Below, piece by piece: positions 46,529 to 59,379 of a stretch of DNA of 64,000 bases. The stretch lies in NCBI RefSeq assembly GCF_905147365.1, contig NC_056407.1:10620001-10684000 (forward strand). The letters are read 5' to 3'. How positions within the stretch are numbered: the first letter of the stretch is position 1; each line of letters begins with the position of its first letter. The position numbers were made by a program, and so were the translations under genes. Source of the stretch: Aricia agestis. Its lineage: Eukaryota > Arthropoda > Insecta > Lepidoptera > Lycaenidae. The notes beneath the pieces were generated by a model that saw nothing but the letters and a program-made list of their open reading frames with translations, ran no database searches and was not told the DNA's origin.

Positions 46529-46772
46529 GGTGGCTCCATGCAAGTTACTTTTCTTTTATTTTTGTTACATAGCTGTAAACCATAACGTTGTAATTTTCCA
46601 TTTTTTTTAGTAAAAGGTGGCCCCGTGCGAGTTTCTTACGCCGGTTCTTCTCGGCGGGGTAGTTCCCGAACCGATGGTAGGCAACGTAGTTTCTTCGTTC
46701 GACTTTCAAAAAGTGTATCATACTCGTAATACCCATTTTGGATAAAAAGATATTTTATTTTATTTTATTTTT
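46529..46772 (+). mobile_element. 3' UTR and tail of the same LINE
   Basis: GGTTCTTCTCGGCGGGGTAG, GTAGGCAACGTAGTTTCTTC and GACTTTCAAAAAGTGTATCA lead to AAAAAGATATTTTATTTTAT, ending in (TTTTA)n. The same tail without ORF is at 36780-36900. Confidence 0.75.
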
Positions 46773-47682
46773 ATGATAATTATATTTTATTCTTGAGTAA
46801 GCGCGGTATGAAAATGTAAAAATGAAAACGTCAGCTAAAATGTTTTCCAGCCACAGAAAAATATTTCAACAATTGGGTATAGGATTATTCTATAGGGGTG
46901 AATACTGGGTACTTTATTATAGGTTATTACTCACACAAATAGAAACCTGTGTAGGAGAAAAATGATAGTTTCAATGTGAAAAAAATGGTGACTATTCATT
47001 ATTTAGGTTACGAGGAGGTTGATGTATTTCGATTTTAGGTTCGGCCCAAAAAGGTCTGTAAAGAACCTCGTTATTGTACCCTAAAATCTGCTGGCGGCAG
47101 CGAACTTTGAGGGGCTTACTTGGGAGATAGTTTTGGCTTTCAAATCTTAAGAACGTCTTTCATTTAAAACCTACTTTAAAATATACCTAATGTATTATTG
47201 TATTGTCCTTTCGAGATAGTTTGTAATTCGTTGATTTTTATGTTCATGTTTTAAACTGCGCATATTTTAAGTGAGCTTTAAGTGAGTACCGAATTACTAG
47301 CGTTATTCAAATGAGAACTAATTAGTTTACTAGTAGTAGGTGAGTGAATAACAGCAGCTTTAGCAGCATTTCCGCTAGAAAGCACCGCGCTTTAGACTGA
47401 AACTCTGTTAGGATTTGTGAATTTAGTGGATTATTCGAGTTAATTACTGCTTAGTGCTTCCTTGTAACTATAATTATTATGTTTTGTTACTGTTTGTCTA
47501 CTTGAACTTTTCAGTATACAATATCAAGATGATATTGTGAATTGTGATGTTATAGTAATATGTAGATGAAATAAAATACTCCTTGTGGATATTTTTACTC
47601 ATTTTAATAATATGATTATTGTAGTTCGATAAACTTTGGTTACCTATACCGTCCATCATAAATACGATACAAAAAGTATCTC

Positions 47683-47768
47683 ATCATCATCATCATATCA
47701 GCCTATAGTCGTCCACTGCTGGACATAGGCCTCTCTCAATGAACGCCAAGGTGACCGATCTCCTGCGA
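47683..47768 (+). mobile_element. Short fragment of an RTE-like repeat (CATCAT...CCACTGCTGGACATAGGCCT)
   Basis: (CATCAT)n then GTCCACTGCTGGACATAGGC and GAACGCCAAGGTGACC is a motif widespread in lepidopteran genomes; family assignment is from memory. A more diverged copy is at 48770-48846. Confidence 0.5.
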
Positions 47769-48769
47769 AAAAGTATCTAGAGGTATATAAATATTGCTAG
47801 AAATATACTTATTGCTAGGAATACAAATATTGTTAGAGATATCAGTATTGCTGGAGATACAAATATTGCTCAGGATTTATCAGTCGCTAAGGCGAGAACA
47901 TTACGTAAAGAGGCTTACGGTGCGTGACCGCAATTCCGGTCAAAAGGAGCTTTGCGACTTTGATAAAGCTAAACATTTGGAAGGGATTATACGTATCGCT
48001 TACTAAATATATTTTGTTGACCAATACTTTGAAAAAGTTTACATGGGCATTTTTGTCGTATTATGGTTGTGTCGACAAATACTTTTTCGTTACTATTTGT
48101 TGTAGATCAAAAGCTTCATAAAGTCATCAGGTTGCTTATGTTTTGAACTAACTAACTGCCATAAAACTTGTTATTTTTAAAAGCATTACATATTATACAA
48201 ATTAATTAAAGCGACCCAAATAAAACCTTTTCAGTTGATAGACTTCAGCTTTGGATACACAAGACACAAAAACACCGATAAATCGCCTTAAAAAACAGTT
48301 ACCTAGCATGTCACTTCACTAAAAAGACGTAAAGTTTGTTTCCTTAACATTTAAGACAACTTTAAACTTACTTTGAGCTCTATTTCAAATAATTTGAGTG
48401 AATGTAGAGTAGTCGGTTACAGCTACAAAATATTAATTACATAATTGTATAAATAGAATTAAAGCGCCTATTGTGAACTATAACTGTTGTTGATGGCCCC
48501 ATTTATAAAAGGCTAATTTATGTGCGCTAACAACAGCTTAATTAACGGCATTGTCATGTAATGTGGCTATTGCATAACTCATTGTGAACCGAACTTATGG
48601 CCATTAATAATGTTTTATGGTGGCCGATGGCACGTTTTGTTGCGTCTTGGGAAATCGCGAGCGGGTCAGTCGACGACGTATACAAATGACGCTCCATGCG
48701 AATTCTCTATGAACTGATAGGCTGATCGTTTAGAATGTGGATTTGAAATACAAGTATCCATCCAATCTG

Positions 48770-48846
48770 TCATCATCATAAGCTTTTTGTGGCCCACAGC
48801 TGAACATTCTCCCCAACGCCCAACGAGCGCCAATCATCTCGCAGGG
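48770..48846 (+). mobile_element. Diverged second copy of the same fragment
   Basis: TCATCATCATAAGC, GGCCCACAGCTGAACATTCT, CCCAACGAGCGCCAATCATC and TCGCAGG follow the same order as 47683-47768. Confidence 0.4.
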
Positions 48847-48933
48847 TGATTATGTATCATAATTCATACGACAGCATTTGTTCTAAACGATCTAAAAAGC
48901 ATGACTACATTCATAGCTCAATACTTTTAACGG

Positions 48934-49320
48934 GGTTCCGTACCTATTCATGAGACTTCGATGTCTGTCTGTCCGTCTGTCTGTCCGTCTGTCCGTCCGT
49001 TTGTCCGTCTCCAGGCTATATGAGATATAGCCTGGAGGAACCGCTATAGCTAGAGTTCTGAAATTTTCACAGATTGTGTATATCTGTTGCCGCTATAACA
49101 AAAAATACTAAAAACAAAATAATACTTATATTTAAGGGGGGCTCCCATACAACAAACGTGATTTTTTTGGCATTTTTTGCTCTTTATCAATAATGATAAG
49201 AGGTAGTTACTTGAAATTTTCACAAAGGCCTTAAATGTATGTTTACTTTAATAATTAATAATAACATTTAAATAAAATAAATAATTAAGGGGGATCCCAT
49301 ACAAAAAACACAAAAAATAT
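48934..49320 (+). repeat. High-copy dispersed repeat, copy 3
   Basis: GGGGTTCCGTACCTATTCAT, (CTGTCCGT)n, a small hairpin CTCCAGGCTATAT/ATATAGCCTGGAG, AACCGCTATAGCTAG and GGGGGGCTCCCATACAACAA in the same order as 25795-26195. Confidence 0.65.
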
Positions 49321-49750
49321 TTGAGTTTAATTTAATAGATATAATTATTTTGTCCTATAAAATCAAAACTTAATAATTATTAAGAAGTAAATTATGGACT
49401 CAATAAACATTAAGATCTATGTTCTTAAACAAAGCTTTAAGTCTAGATATCTGTTGTATTTTTATCAAAATGGCGTGAGAACATAGAAAACAATTTATGG
49501 ATCGATTTTACACTTCATGCTATTTAGTGATTACTGTGGAAACGGCGTAACTTGAGCTTGAAGTATTTACTTTGCTGTTTTGTAACTAGATAATAATATT
49601 TTTGGTATTTTTTTTATAAAAATACTTCATTAATTAATTTATTTTATTTTATTACGAAAACTTACAGCTTACTAGAAATTACAATAGTATATAACAATAA
49701 ATAAAACATATTATAAAATTTTTATTTAAGCCAATTTTAAAATAATTTTA

Positions 49751-49808
49751 AATCTGTGCCCACAGAATTAAAACAAGGTAATAATTTGTTTTAATTCTGT
49801 GAGCACAG
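49751..49808. repeat. Hairpin with ~23-bp arms
   Basis: CTGTGCCCACAGAATTAAAA and TTTTAATTCTGTGAGCACAG are inverted around a short AT loop; one mismatch. Confidence 0.7.
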
Positions 49809-50045
49809 TTGTTATGTCCAATTAATAGAGACAAATTTGACATAACATTGAACGGAATTTAAAGTTAATTACAAAATAGTTAGTAGCTGTGTTAGAAGCT
49901 GTCGGCTACTAGTCATTAAATTTAATGTTTTGCGCTCAACCTTATGTACGTGTTAGCAATAAACTTACGATTTCCCACAAATCTAAAAGTATGGAATGTT
50001 TGGCTCTTCTTTATATCATTTCATTAATATTAATTATTACAGTAT

Positions 50046-50252
50046 ACTAGATGATACCCGCAACTCCATTGCGTTAAAATTAGTTTATAGCGAGGGAACC
50101 GTACATTTTTCCGGGATAAAAAGTATCTTATGTCCTTTCCCGGGACTCACGATTACTCCATGCCAAATTTCAGCAAAAACGGTTCAGCGGTTTGGGCGTG
50201 AAGAGGTAACAGACAGACAGACACACTTTCGCATTTATAATATTAAAGTATG
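50046..50252 (-). mobile_element. Helitron-like element (Lep1-type), minus strand
   Basis: CTAGATGATACCCGCAACTC at the left edge (3' end) through ATTTTTCCGGGATAAAAAGT to ATAATATTAAAGTATGGAT. Complete. Confidence 0.75.
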
Positions 50253-50305
50253 GATATTGTCTCTTTTAATAATATACATATTAAATAAAATATAATTTGC
50301 GTAAA

Positions 50306-50334
50306 GATGAGATGAGATGAGATGATGAGAGATG
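50306..50334. repeat. (GATGA)n microsatellite
   Basis: Four to five GATGA units followed by GATGAGAGATG. Confidence 0.7.
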
Positions 50335-50684
50335 CAAAAATGCAAGATGCATCTGCGGCAATTATTTTCACGAAATCCCGGATTTTTGTTTTCTCTCTCT
50401 TTGAGTAGGAAATCTCTGTCTTCCAGGTACTTAACAATTAAAGTACTAAAAAGATAAAACAGTACTTCGTCTTGGAATTGTACTGTAACAAACATTACTC
50501 AAGCTCCGCCGAGAGCTACAAGTTTAATCCGACTCTCATTTTGTCTATGACGTTCACGTCTTTATTTTATCGCTGTTTATTGTTATGTCGGCGTTTAACA
50601 GTTTGTCGTCTTTGTAATTAAGTTTTATCTGGAAGTTTCGAAGTTAATACTAATGTTGTTCTTCGTCGGGCTTTGATTGAAATA

Positions 50685-50920
50685 CTAGAGTGACTGGATT
50701 GACGCCAGTGACTCCTTCGCGCCAAAATCAGTTTACCACGCACGATCTGTTCATTTTCCAGATTTAAAAGTGTTCTATGTCCTTTACCGGGACTCAAAGT
50801 GTCTCCACACCAAATGTCATCAAAATCGCTTTAGTGGTTTGGGCATATAGAGATAACAGACAGACAGATATTCTTTAGAATATATCTATATTCTTCGCAT
50901 TTATAAAATCAGTATAGATA
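50685..50920 (-). mobile_element. Helitron-like element (Lep1-type), diverged, minus strand
   Basis: TAGAGTGACTGGATTGACGC at the left, TTCTATGTCCTTTACCGGGA in the core, CAGACAGACAGATA and AGTATAGAT at the right. Confidence 0.6.
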
Positions 50921-51381
50921 AGTACAGATAAGGTTTGTGATGGCCTTAGATTGAAATGAAGCTTTGCCTCTTAGCTTGGCGCATAAAATGCAAGTTTTTT
51001 TTGTAACGGTACATTAAGCGTTTTTCAAGGGAAAGAAAATTTATTGTGTTTCACAAGATGTGTAGCTGAGATGCGTCTGATTGAAATGCTAATACGAGGA
51101 ATTAACATAACACCGCCGTACGGCGAACATAATGTAATATCGTCTTACATAATATATTCATTATGAATTTAATGTCTCCATTCCAACTACATAATTTAAT
51201 AGTTTCGTCCGTAATCTGAATATTTCAATTTAAACGTGTCTATTAAGCTCGATGTAGAATATAAATAAAGCTTTTATCAAATTGTAAGAGCCGATGTACA
51301 AAATGTTTTACTGTGTGTTCCCAAATGTACGGAGAGGTTTGGACGAGGTGTGTTTCATTTACATATTTGTATCATTTTTAC

Positions 51382-51590
51382 CATACTAATATAAACAAGG
51401 CGACTGTTTTTTTTCTGTTCCTCACACTCTCTTCGCACTTCAACCTTTAAACAGATTTAGATGAAAATGAGCATAGGGATATCAGTAATAATAGGATATT
51501 TGTGTCCCGGGAAAGTTTTTTAAGTTAGTTAAGTTAGTTAAGTTAGTTTGTGTACAGTTCCAGCGTGGAAAATGATAATAGAGTAAGTTA
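51382..51590 (+). mobile_element. Decayed Helitron-like element with (AAGTTAGTT)n
   Basis: CCATACTAATATAAACAAGG and TGTGTCCCGGGAAAG are recognisable; a 9-bp unit TTAGTTAAG is repeated three to four times at 51522-51552 inside it. Confidence 0.45.
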
Positions 51591-51599
51591 ACGAAAAAT

Positions 51600-53069
51600 A
51601 GGAAAAGCAATCGCAAACTAACCAGAGGGCTGGTTACTGTCGATCGGAATAAATAAAACGTTTACAAGAAACCGATCAAATTAAAGTCGCCGCAATCACA
51701 GATCCCGCAAGGAGCACAATTTTGCGAGCGACTAACGGCACCACTACACGACATTTCATTTTTCTAGACCGAATCTGAGTGATATTACACGTTTAACGAT
51801 CCGAATCTATCCATGTGAAGTCGTGACTGTCGATTTGTTGGGAATCGATAAGTGGACACAAACTAGATGCCGGAAGGTTTTTGTTACGAAACTTTGTAGT
51901 ACATAATGCGGCGATTTAACGACCGTATGGGAAAAATTTATGGTATCTGGCGGTACAGTTATCATTCGGGGAGCGTACCGCTCTATATCGTGCTGTTATC
52001 TGCGCCCGCGCATTGTTAGCTCCGTGGACAGAATAACAAGTCCATCCGGACTATTAGTAAATATGAAATCCTAAATAAGGTCAGACATAGCCGTAGTTTG
52101 TATTGTCTGCGGCTCATGGGATGTTATTACTAATTTTAGGATCAAGTTTTAACTGCCAAAGTTGAAGCCAAATAAAAACACAGACTTCCATGAGACGCGT
52201 TGATGCCATTTCACAAATATCTAAGTATTTACAATTCTAGCCCCATAAAAAATGGTTTTGAATTGAATATATAAGTTTTATGCGTTGTCGTATGGTTTTG
52301 ACTATAATAGTATAAGAAAAATTCAGATAAAACACAGTACGGCAATGCGTGATTGTTCCTGCCATAGGAGTTGTTCGCGTGTTCATGTACACATGCCGCA
52401 TGGCCGCATGACTTATGACGCTGGCGTGATTATCTCCGTGTCCGCGAGTCTCTGGGCGATCATGACGGGAATAGCCACGAGCACTTTGCATGAAAATATT
52501 ACGTACAATGAAGGCTATTCTGTGAAATAGACACTAGATTTGTAGCTGGAAATACTAGTTCTAGTCCGAGATATTGTAGTAAGTACATTTTTAACGACGA
52601 AAATAAGGATAAGTTTTGACGTGTGTAAATGACATGTCCATGGTGTAGCTTCGGAATGAATTAATAATTGATACCTATATATTTTTTAAAGCTGACCAAT
52701 TCTAATTTACCTTATATAATATTATCCTAACCCGCTTATTGCTGGACCATTAGTGATTTCTAAAAATCAATCTTGCGCCGTATCGTAAGAGTATTTTAAA
52801 GTTCCAAAAAGATAGAGCCTCATTATTAAATCTAAGTAGCAGTCATCAAATCAATTAAGACCTGCCTACTAGTCATGTGGAGCGTAGATTAAGTAGATTA
52901 TAATAATTACGGGCAATTTCAACTTCTCGTTCCTGTAAATCAGGTAATAAAGACTAGGTTTTTATAGCGTGTTCTAAATTTTATGGAAACTGACATGACA
53001 GAATAATTTAATCAACATCTTATTTGTTCAAGATGCCATTATTCTTTGAATTTAGTGTCATATAACATT
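51600..53069. other. Non-repeat DNA, candidate regulatory stretch
   Basis: 51700-52060 is less AT-rich and contains TATCTGCGCCCGCGCATTG and several CGATTT/ATCGAT words. No exon is convincing in either strand. Confidence 0.25.
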
Positions 53070-53426
53070 AATAATAGCTCCCATACCGGTTTCGGTGACG
53101 GTGGCCGGTTTCATTGAAACCAGGCCAGCTACGCAGGAGTAATTTTATAGTGCCCAAGTGTGTGCGCAGTACACAAGAGCACTCTCTATTCCTTTATTCT
53201 CATAACCTAGTGGGACGGAAGACCGACACGACCGGCGAGAGATCAGGCGCAGGACCGACTTTTTACATGCCCATCCGACGCATGGATCATCTTACTTGTC
53301 AGACAATCAGGTGATCAGCCTGCATTGTCCTAACCAAACTTGGAAATAACATATTTCCAACGCGGGAATCGAGCCCACGACCTCCGAGTCAAGAGCCGCG
53401 CTCTATACCACTAGACCACGGAGGCG
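53070..53426 (-). mobile_element. tRNA-headed SINE, complete
   Basis: Minus strand: GCCTCCGTGGTCTAGTGGTA (A box TGGTCTAGTGG), then GAGCGCGGCTCTTGACTCGG and B box GGGCTCGATTCCC, followed by a tRNA-unrelated body. Flanked by TAACATT on both sides (53063-53069, 53427-53433), a target-site duplication. A second copy is at 33618-33980. Confidence 0.85.
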
Positions 53427-54042
53427 TAACATTCCTATTTATTTTAAGAAGGAATATAATATATTTTAAAATAAACAAGATAAAATTATATGAGTAAAAA
53501 TCCTCTGAGATGGAATTTATTATGAAGAAAGGGTAGCTTATTAATTTCTAAGAAAATCTTAGTATTTTCAAAGAAATAGACAAACATTTTTCTGACACAA
53601 TAATTTCATAACAGAATTGCAAAATTTTGTAAGATCAGTTTTGTAAACTAAAGTTTTTTAATGCAAAATATACTATCCTAACTTTGTAATAATATTTAAG
53701 AAAATTGTATTTTAATAATACTATAAATATAAAATAGTCTGCATGTCCTTGTTGACTAATGTAGCGTTGACGTTTTCTAGTTTATAACTGAACGCCACTT
53801 TGACCTCTGCCTTGAACGTAGGAATTCAATGTTTTTGTCTTCTCTCGGTTGTCACGAATGTTTTAACTGTGAAAGCTATTTTATTGTTGTTCTGTCGTAT
53901 AATCAGAGTACTGAGTATGGCCTTAAAAGCCTTACATAAATATTTTATAGTTACTACTAATTGTTATACTGCTTGTTTATTTTATGGCCTGAACTGTTTG
54001 TTTAAGTTATTTAAGAATTAGAGTTCGCGACAGCACTCAAAT

Positions 54043-55115
54043 TCTATACTAACATTATAATTGGGAAGAGTTTGTTTATTTGTTTAATCTGAGGAACTAC
54101 TCGTCCAATTTGAAAAATTATTTCCGTGTTAGATAGCCCATTTATCGAGGAAGGCTATAGGCTATATTTTATCACGCCAGTACTAATAGAAGCGAAGAAA
54201 TAGAGGAAAGTGTGGAAAAACCGGGGGGCAATTATTTGAAAGGCCTTATTTGAACGCGCTAATCTCAGGAACTACTAGTCCGTTTTTAAAAATTATTTTA
54301 GTGTTAGATAGCCTATTTATTGGGAAAGGCTATAGGCGATATTTTATCACGTTAAGACTAATGGGAGCGAAGAAATAGAGGAAAATGTGGAAAAAATGGG
54401 GGAAATTATTTGAAAGGTCTTATTTGAACGCGCCAATCTCAGGAACTGCTGGTCCGATTTGAAAAATTCTTTCAGTGTTAGATAGCCCATTTATCGAGGA
54501 AGGCTATAGGCTATATTTTATCACGTTAAGACTAATGGGAGCGAAGAAATAGAGGAAAATGTGGAAAAAATGGGGGAAATTATTTGAAAGGTCTTATCTC
54601 ACGAACTACTAGAGCAATTTTTCTGTTATTTGGCAAAGATAAGAAGTAGACCACGTGGCTGCACGTGCAGCATAGGCTATTTTTTTGTGGACTAATATGT
54701 CTATGAAACATGTAATTTACGCGGGCGAAGCTGCACGCGTGGTCACGACATCACGCGTATACTTTTATGATTTGCGCGTAAACTATTTAATCTATTTTGA
54801 TGGAATTTGGTTTGGAGATACTTTGAATCTGGGGAAAAGACAAAGGATACTTTTTATCCATTTTATTAAATTTACGGTTCCCGCACAATAAACTTTTATG
54901 ATTCTCGCCTAAACTATTTAATCTATTTTGCTGAAATTTGGAATGGAGATTGGAGATACTAATATGAATCTGGGAAAAGTAATGTTTTTTGTCCCGGAAA
55001 AATGTGCGGTTCCCACACAATATACTTTACTGATTTGCGCGTAAACGACTCAATCGATGTACGGGAACAACTATAAACTAAAGTCCACGCGGATGAAGTC
55101 GCGGGCAACAGCTAG
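54043..55115 (+). mobile_element. Helitron-like element with internal tandem arrays (1.07 kb)
   Basis: TCTATACTAACATTATAATT start; hairpin GCGGATGAAGTCGCGGGCAA and CAGCTAG end (55112-55115). Contains three ~175-bp tandem modules (54092-54600), then a second region (54755-55060) where CGCGTAAACTATTTAATC and GATACTTTGAATCTGGG modules are also repeated. No Rep/helicase frame. Confidence 0.65.
54092..54600 (+). repeat. Three tandem ~175-bp modules within a Helitron
   Basis: Units start with AGGAACTACT at 54092, 54267 and 54441 and share GATAGCCCATTTATCGAGGA, AGGCTATAGGC, GAAGAAATAGAGGAAA and GGGGGAAATTATTTGAAAGG. The related Helitron at 10878-11240 carries a single module. Confidence 0.85.
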
Positions 55116-56221
55116 TATTATATATTATTATGTGAACTACAGGACATGCCCAGAAAGTAAAACCTACATAACATACCTAACATAACTACATAATATCAAA
55201 GTGTAAAAATTGTTGTATATCATTTTGGTTTGGTATGTTACCCACCCTAGTAGCTTAAAAAATATATTTCTGTGTGAAAAATATACTCATTTATAGCCAC
55301 AAAATGTTCACAAATATAATAATGGAGGTACGATACTGACGTTAGAAGACAGAAGTAAAGAAAACGGTAGTTACTAGGCAAAATTAATGTGTATCGGATC
55401 GATTAAGTAGCAATTAGAGTATTTTAAAAAAAGTCCAATAAAACTTATTATTATTATATTATTATAGTGGTGATAAAAACGCCATTCGTTAAATTGAGGT
55501 CCATTAAATTGTATCAATTTCATTTTTATTAGCCGTTTTAAACGACTTTATTACAGAAGTTATCTTGTGATTTTCAATTAGTAAGCAAGTATTGGCTGCA
55601 TTTCGTTTATTAACTTTAATTGAGTAAATTAATTGACTCCATATATTTTTTGTCAAATTCTGCATTATTAATATTTAAAGGTCTCTCTGAGTGCAGCAAA
55701 AATATAATTTTGTTTATTTATAATATGCTAGTTACTTTCCTATTTCCCTTTTTAATTCTATCCTTTTATAGAAAACTTTGATAAAATAACTTTAATAATA
55801 TTATTGTTAGTCTCAAATCGTAAGAAAAGAACGATAAAAGTTTTTAGATCATTAGGTAAGTAGGTAGGTATCCCGTCAGGCACGTCGCATCGTTATGTTT
55901 TCAATAAACCTTATTGTAGGCGAGTTTTTGCGGTTAACTAACTGAAGTTGAGATTGTGTTGTGTGCTTTAGATAAAAAAAATATACTGTATACACTAAAC
56001 AGCCGAACGTATTACCTCCTCCTTTTTGGAAGTCGGTCAAAATAATATTGTGTGAAGCGAAGTAAAACCGACTATTAACGGACTAACAACACTAACATAG
56101 GTTAAGTTATTGAGTATTACTAACACATTTACTAATATTTTTTATGGGCCGTTAGCCTGAAATAATTTTTCGTAATGTTTTGAGGTATACAGAGTGTAAC
56201 AAAACGTAGTGATAACACTTT

Positions 56222-56245
56222 CGTGTGTGTGTGTGTGTGTGTGTA
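56222..56245. repeat. (GT)n microsatellite
   Basis: About eleven GT units. Confidence 0.9.
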
Positions 56246-56470
56246 TAGGGTTTACTGTCAAAGTAGCAGCAATGAAAGAATAACTTTTTTTTTACTTTTG
56301 TATGGGCAAATTCATGGCTCTGGAGCGCTTGCTCATACAAATTATAAAAAAAAATTTGCTCGTTAGCGCTGCTACTTTCACAATGAATTTTATATAAGAG
56401 ACACATGCACACCCTAAAGTATTACCACTATGTTTTTTTACAACTTGTTTATTGCATTTGTAATCATAAC

Positions 56471-56659
56471 GCTAAGTATTCACATACGGTTTTGCTCGAT
56501 AGTTTTACTCCGAATCGAAGGAGGACATATTTGACATATATAATTCCATCGAGGACAGCTCGAAGCGAGCCTTCGAGCTGTCAGTTTTTCGGTCCACACG
56601 GTGGTTATTGCTCGATTTGGAGTAAAACTATCGAGCAAAGCCATATGTGAGTACTTAGC
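56471..56659. mobile_element. 189-bp MITE (GCTAAGT ends)
   Basis: GCTAAGTATTCACATACGGT through TCGATAGTTTTACTCC is mirrored at the right by GGAGTAAAACTATCGAGCAA and GTGAGTACTTAGC. The target duplication is not clear. Same family as 35777-36082. Confidence 0.7.
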
Positions 56660-57058
56660 TTTAATGTTTGAAGATCCCGAACTACGTTATTACCTCGAAT
56701 TTACCTCTTTTATTGTAATTGGACTTTATTTTTTTTTACTTGGAAAGACATGAGATTTACCATTAAAAAATAATTATTGTGACTCAGTAAAATAACGAAC
56801 TAATAGCGGTCCTAAGCTATGCATTTCAGTTAAGAAAATATACAAAAGAAAATATAAACCTCCTCTTTTTTAAAAGTCGATTAAATGCAAAAGCTGTTGC
56901 CTACAAATTGTAAGCAGAAACAGCATTATAAGGGTCGCGTACCCATATTGATACTTGATGGTCATTCGTCAGTAGAACTAGCCGAACCAGTTGTACCGAT
57001 TTGCACGACGTAATTAACTTTAGATTAACTTCTGTTGCGGAATATACACTTGTATATA

Positions 57059-57277
57059 CATACTAATATTATAAATGCGAAAGCGTGTCTATCTGTCTGT
57101 CCGTCTGTCTGTCTGTTACCTCTTCACGCTCAAACTGCTGAACCGAGTTTGCTGAAATTTGCTATGAAGATACTTTGAGTCCCGGGAAAGGACATAGGAT
57201 ACTTTTTATTCCGGAAAAAGTACGGTTCCCGCGCGATAAACGAATTTTGGCGCAACAGAGTTGCAGGCATTATCTAG
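57059..57277 (+). mobile_element. Helitron-like element (Lep1-type), full length
   Basis: CATACTAATATTATAAATGC to GGCATTATCTAG, with an intact core CCCGGGAAAGGACATAGGAT. Confidence 0.8.
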
Positions 57278-57299
57278 TCTTATTAATACTTAAGTGTTA

Positions 57300-57490
57300 G
57301 GTGCTGCGCAGACGACCGACTATCCGTGATGCACTTTTTAGTCTGTGGAAATAGAACCTATGCAATTATATTATGCAGTAACGCACACGACGCCCAGCGC
57401 AGATGTTTGCGTTACTGCATATAATTGCATATGTTCTATTTCCACGGACTAAAAAGTGAGTCACGGATAGTCTGTCGTCTGCGCTGCGCC
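57300..57490. mobile_element. 191-bp MITE with ~80-bp TIRs, TTA duplication
   Basis: GGTGCTGCGCAGACGACCGA and inner CTTTTTAGTCTGTGGAAATA are mirrored on the right; TTA at 57297-57299 and 57491-57493. Lies 22 bp right of a Helitron. Confidence 0.8.
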
Positions 57491-57874
57491 TTATATACAA
57501 GCAAATAGATTTCAAGTATATAGAGCTTGACTGGCTTACTCGTTACTAATATCATGTTGCGAATTAGCAACCTTTGTCATGCAACATAACAAGTTTAGAT
57601 ATTGTGTAGCCTCAAACTGGGCATGTATAGAAAATCATACTAGATTATAGAATATGTTTTACGCAGTTTTAGATTTAATAATTATTACACTACTTCAATC
57701 AAACAATAATCTTGAAATACGTTCTTTAATTTCCTGTCAAACTCTGGATTAATAAAAGTTAGGTTCTATCCACAAAACACATAATATTACTCACGAAGTT
57801 CTATCTACGAATAATCAAAACTAAGAAAGAGTAACTGTGTCAAAAAAACTCTCCACCAGTCTACAAAATATGAC

Positions 57875-57910
57875 CCGAATACATGCATATACTTATTGCA
57901 TGTATTCGGT
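57875..57910. repeat. Hairpin
   Basis: CCGAATACATGCA / TGCATGTATTCGG face each other around TATACTTAT. Confidence 0.7.
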
Positions 57911-58128
57911 ACACAATAATTTTGTGTAAGTACATGTAGAAGTGACAATTAATGTTTTTATTTTTTAACGGCTTTATTTCGTAAATTTGAGTGTTAGTGT
58001 TTCGTTGCTATTGCCATATTTTAGTGTGCGAAAAGGAACCGAATTCAAAACGGTTGAAGTATGGGAGTTACGTTTCCTTAGTTTTTATTATTCGTAGGGT
58101 TCTATTTAAAATGTCTCTGAGTTCCTTA

Positions 58129-58276
58129 GGGCCAATTCAGACTGCAACGCGACGCGTAAATGCATTTCTAAATTTGTACTGAATTGACAGATTTCAATCG
58201 CGTGAGACGTCTTGCAAATCTGTCAAATCCATACAAATTTAGAAATGCATCTACGCGTCGCGGTATGATTTGACCC
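58129..58276. mobile_element. 148-bp MITE, TTA duplication
   Basis: GGGCCAATTCAGACTGCAAC and AATGCATTTCTAAATTTGTA are mirrored by TACAAATTTAGAAATGCATC and the terminal GATTTGACCC; TTA at 58126-58128 and 58277-58279. Confidence 0.75.
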
Positions 58277-59379
58277 TTAGTATGTAAACCTGTAATGCTG
58301 AAGTTACGCTACTGAAGTTAATAATAATAATTGCTACATCCTTGCTCGAATTACCGACGTCAAAAAACCTAAATTACGTTCATTATTTCGGCAAACTATT
58401 ACGGTCGGTACCAACTTAGGCTCTGTGCAGTGGCAACAATTGCGAATGTAAATTCAGACGCTGAACTTCCGTCGTGTTACTTCGGCAAAGTCTGCATTAG
58501 GGAGTTTCGTAACTAAAAATCGGTGTTACCATATCGTAAGAGCACCGTGAGAACCAACAGCAAAAGAATATATTATTACAGATACGAGGAAGAAAATAAA
58601 AGATTTTACGTAACTGTATTAGATTTTCTGTTACAATTTTGCCGTTTGTTCCCGTCGCCATTCATTTGAGGCGTAATTGAAAGCAAATGTAAATTTAATG
58701 TACATTTCTCCAACACAGCCGAGCTGCGGTCCAAACTCATAGAACTATTCAATTATATCAACAAAGTTAGAAATCCATTTCACTTAACTTGACAAATGAA
58801 AGAACGGGTCAGAGAGCAGTTGTTACCCGATGATTGAACTGTGGTTGGATTTCAAACAATAACAATTTCATTTGTTCCCCGACCCACATAATCTATCCAC
58901 AACGTACGCACATCAATCTATACATTTAGCTTCTGCTTTTGTGGAACGGTTGCAGATACAACAGAATTGATTGCTTGCAAAACTGTATTTGTATCGGTTT
59001 GCTATACTTGATTCATTTCGTCGCTCTGCAGAATTTTTATGTTGTGTATTTGCTGTTGAAAATTTCGTCACGTTACAGTAGGACATAATTCTCTCTTATC
59101 AGCACTTACGCGGTCGAAGTTTTATAATTCGTAATCACCCTTGTCATGTCCGTTGTATCTGTTATTATTTATTAATGACAAATGCCTCTAGTTATTTCGT
59201 GACTTTACAACCGGTTCATGGGGACGATAACTCGATTGTTTTAGCTTACATAATTGAGGTGATATAAGAACATAAACATTACGTCACAATAGAGATCCGA
59301 AGATAGTCGCTGAGTGATTTTGTACAATAATCTATTCTAATTCGTGTCAGCTTATGAGATTAGAGAGATATATGCATTA

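Noticed and set aside
52237..52530. Overlapping 81-84-codon frames on both strands
   Set aside because: Neither has a known domain or splice sites; opposite-strand overlap of similar size is typical of chance.
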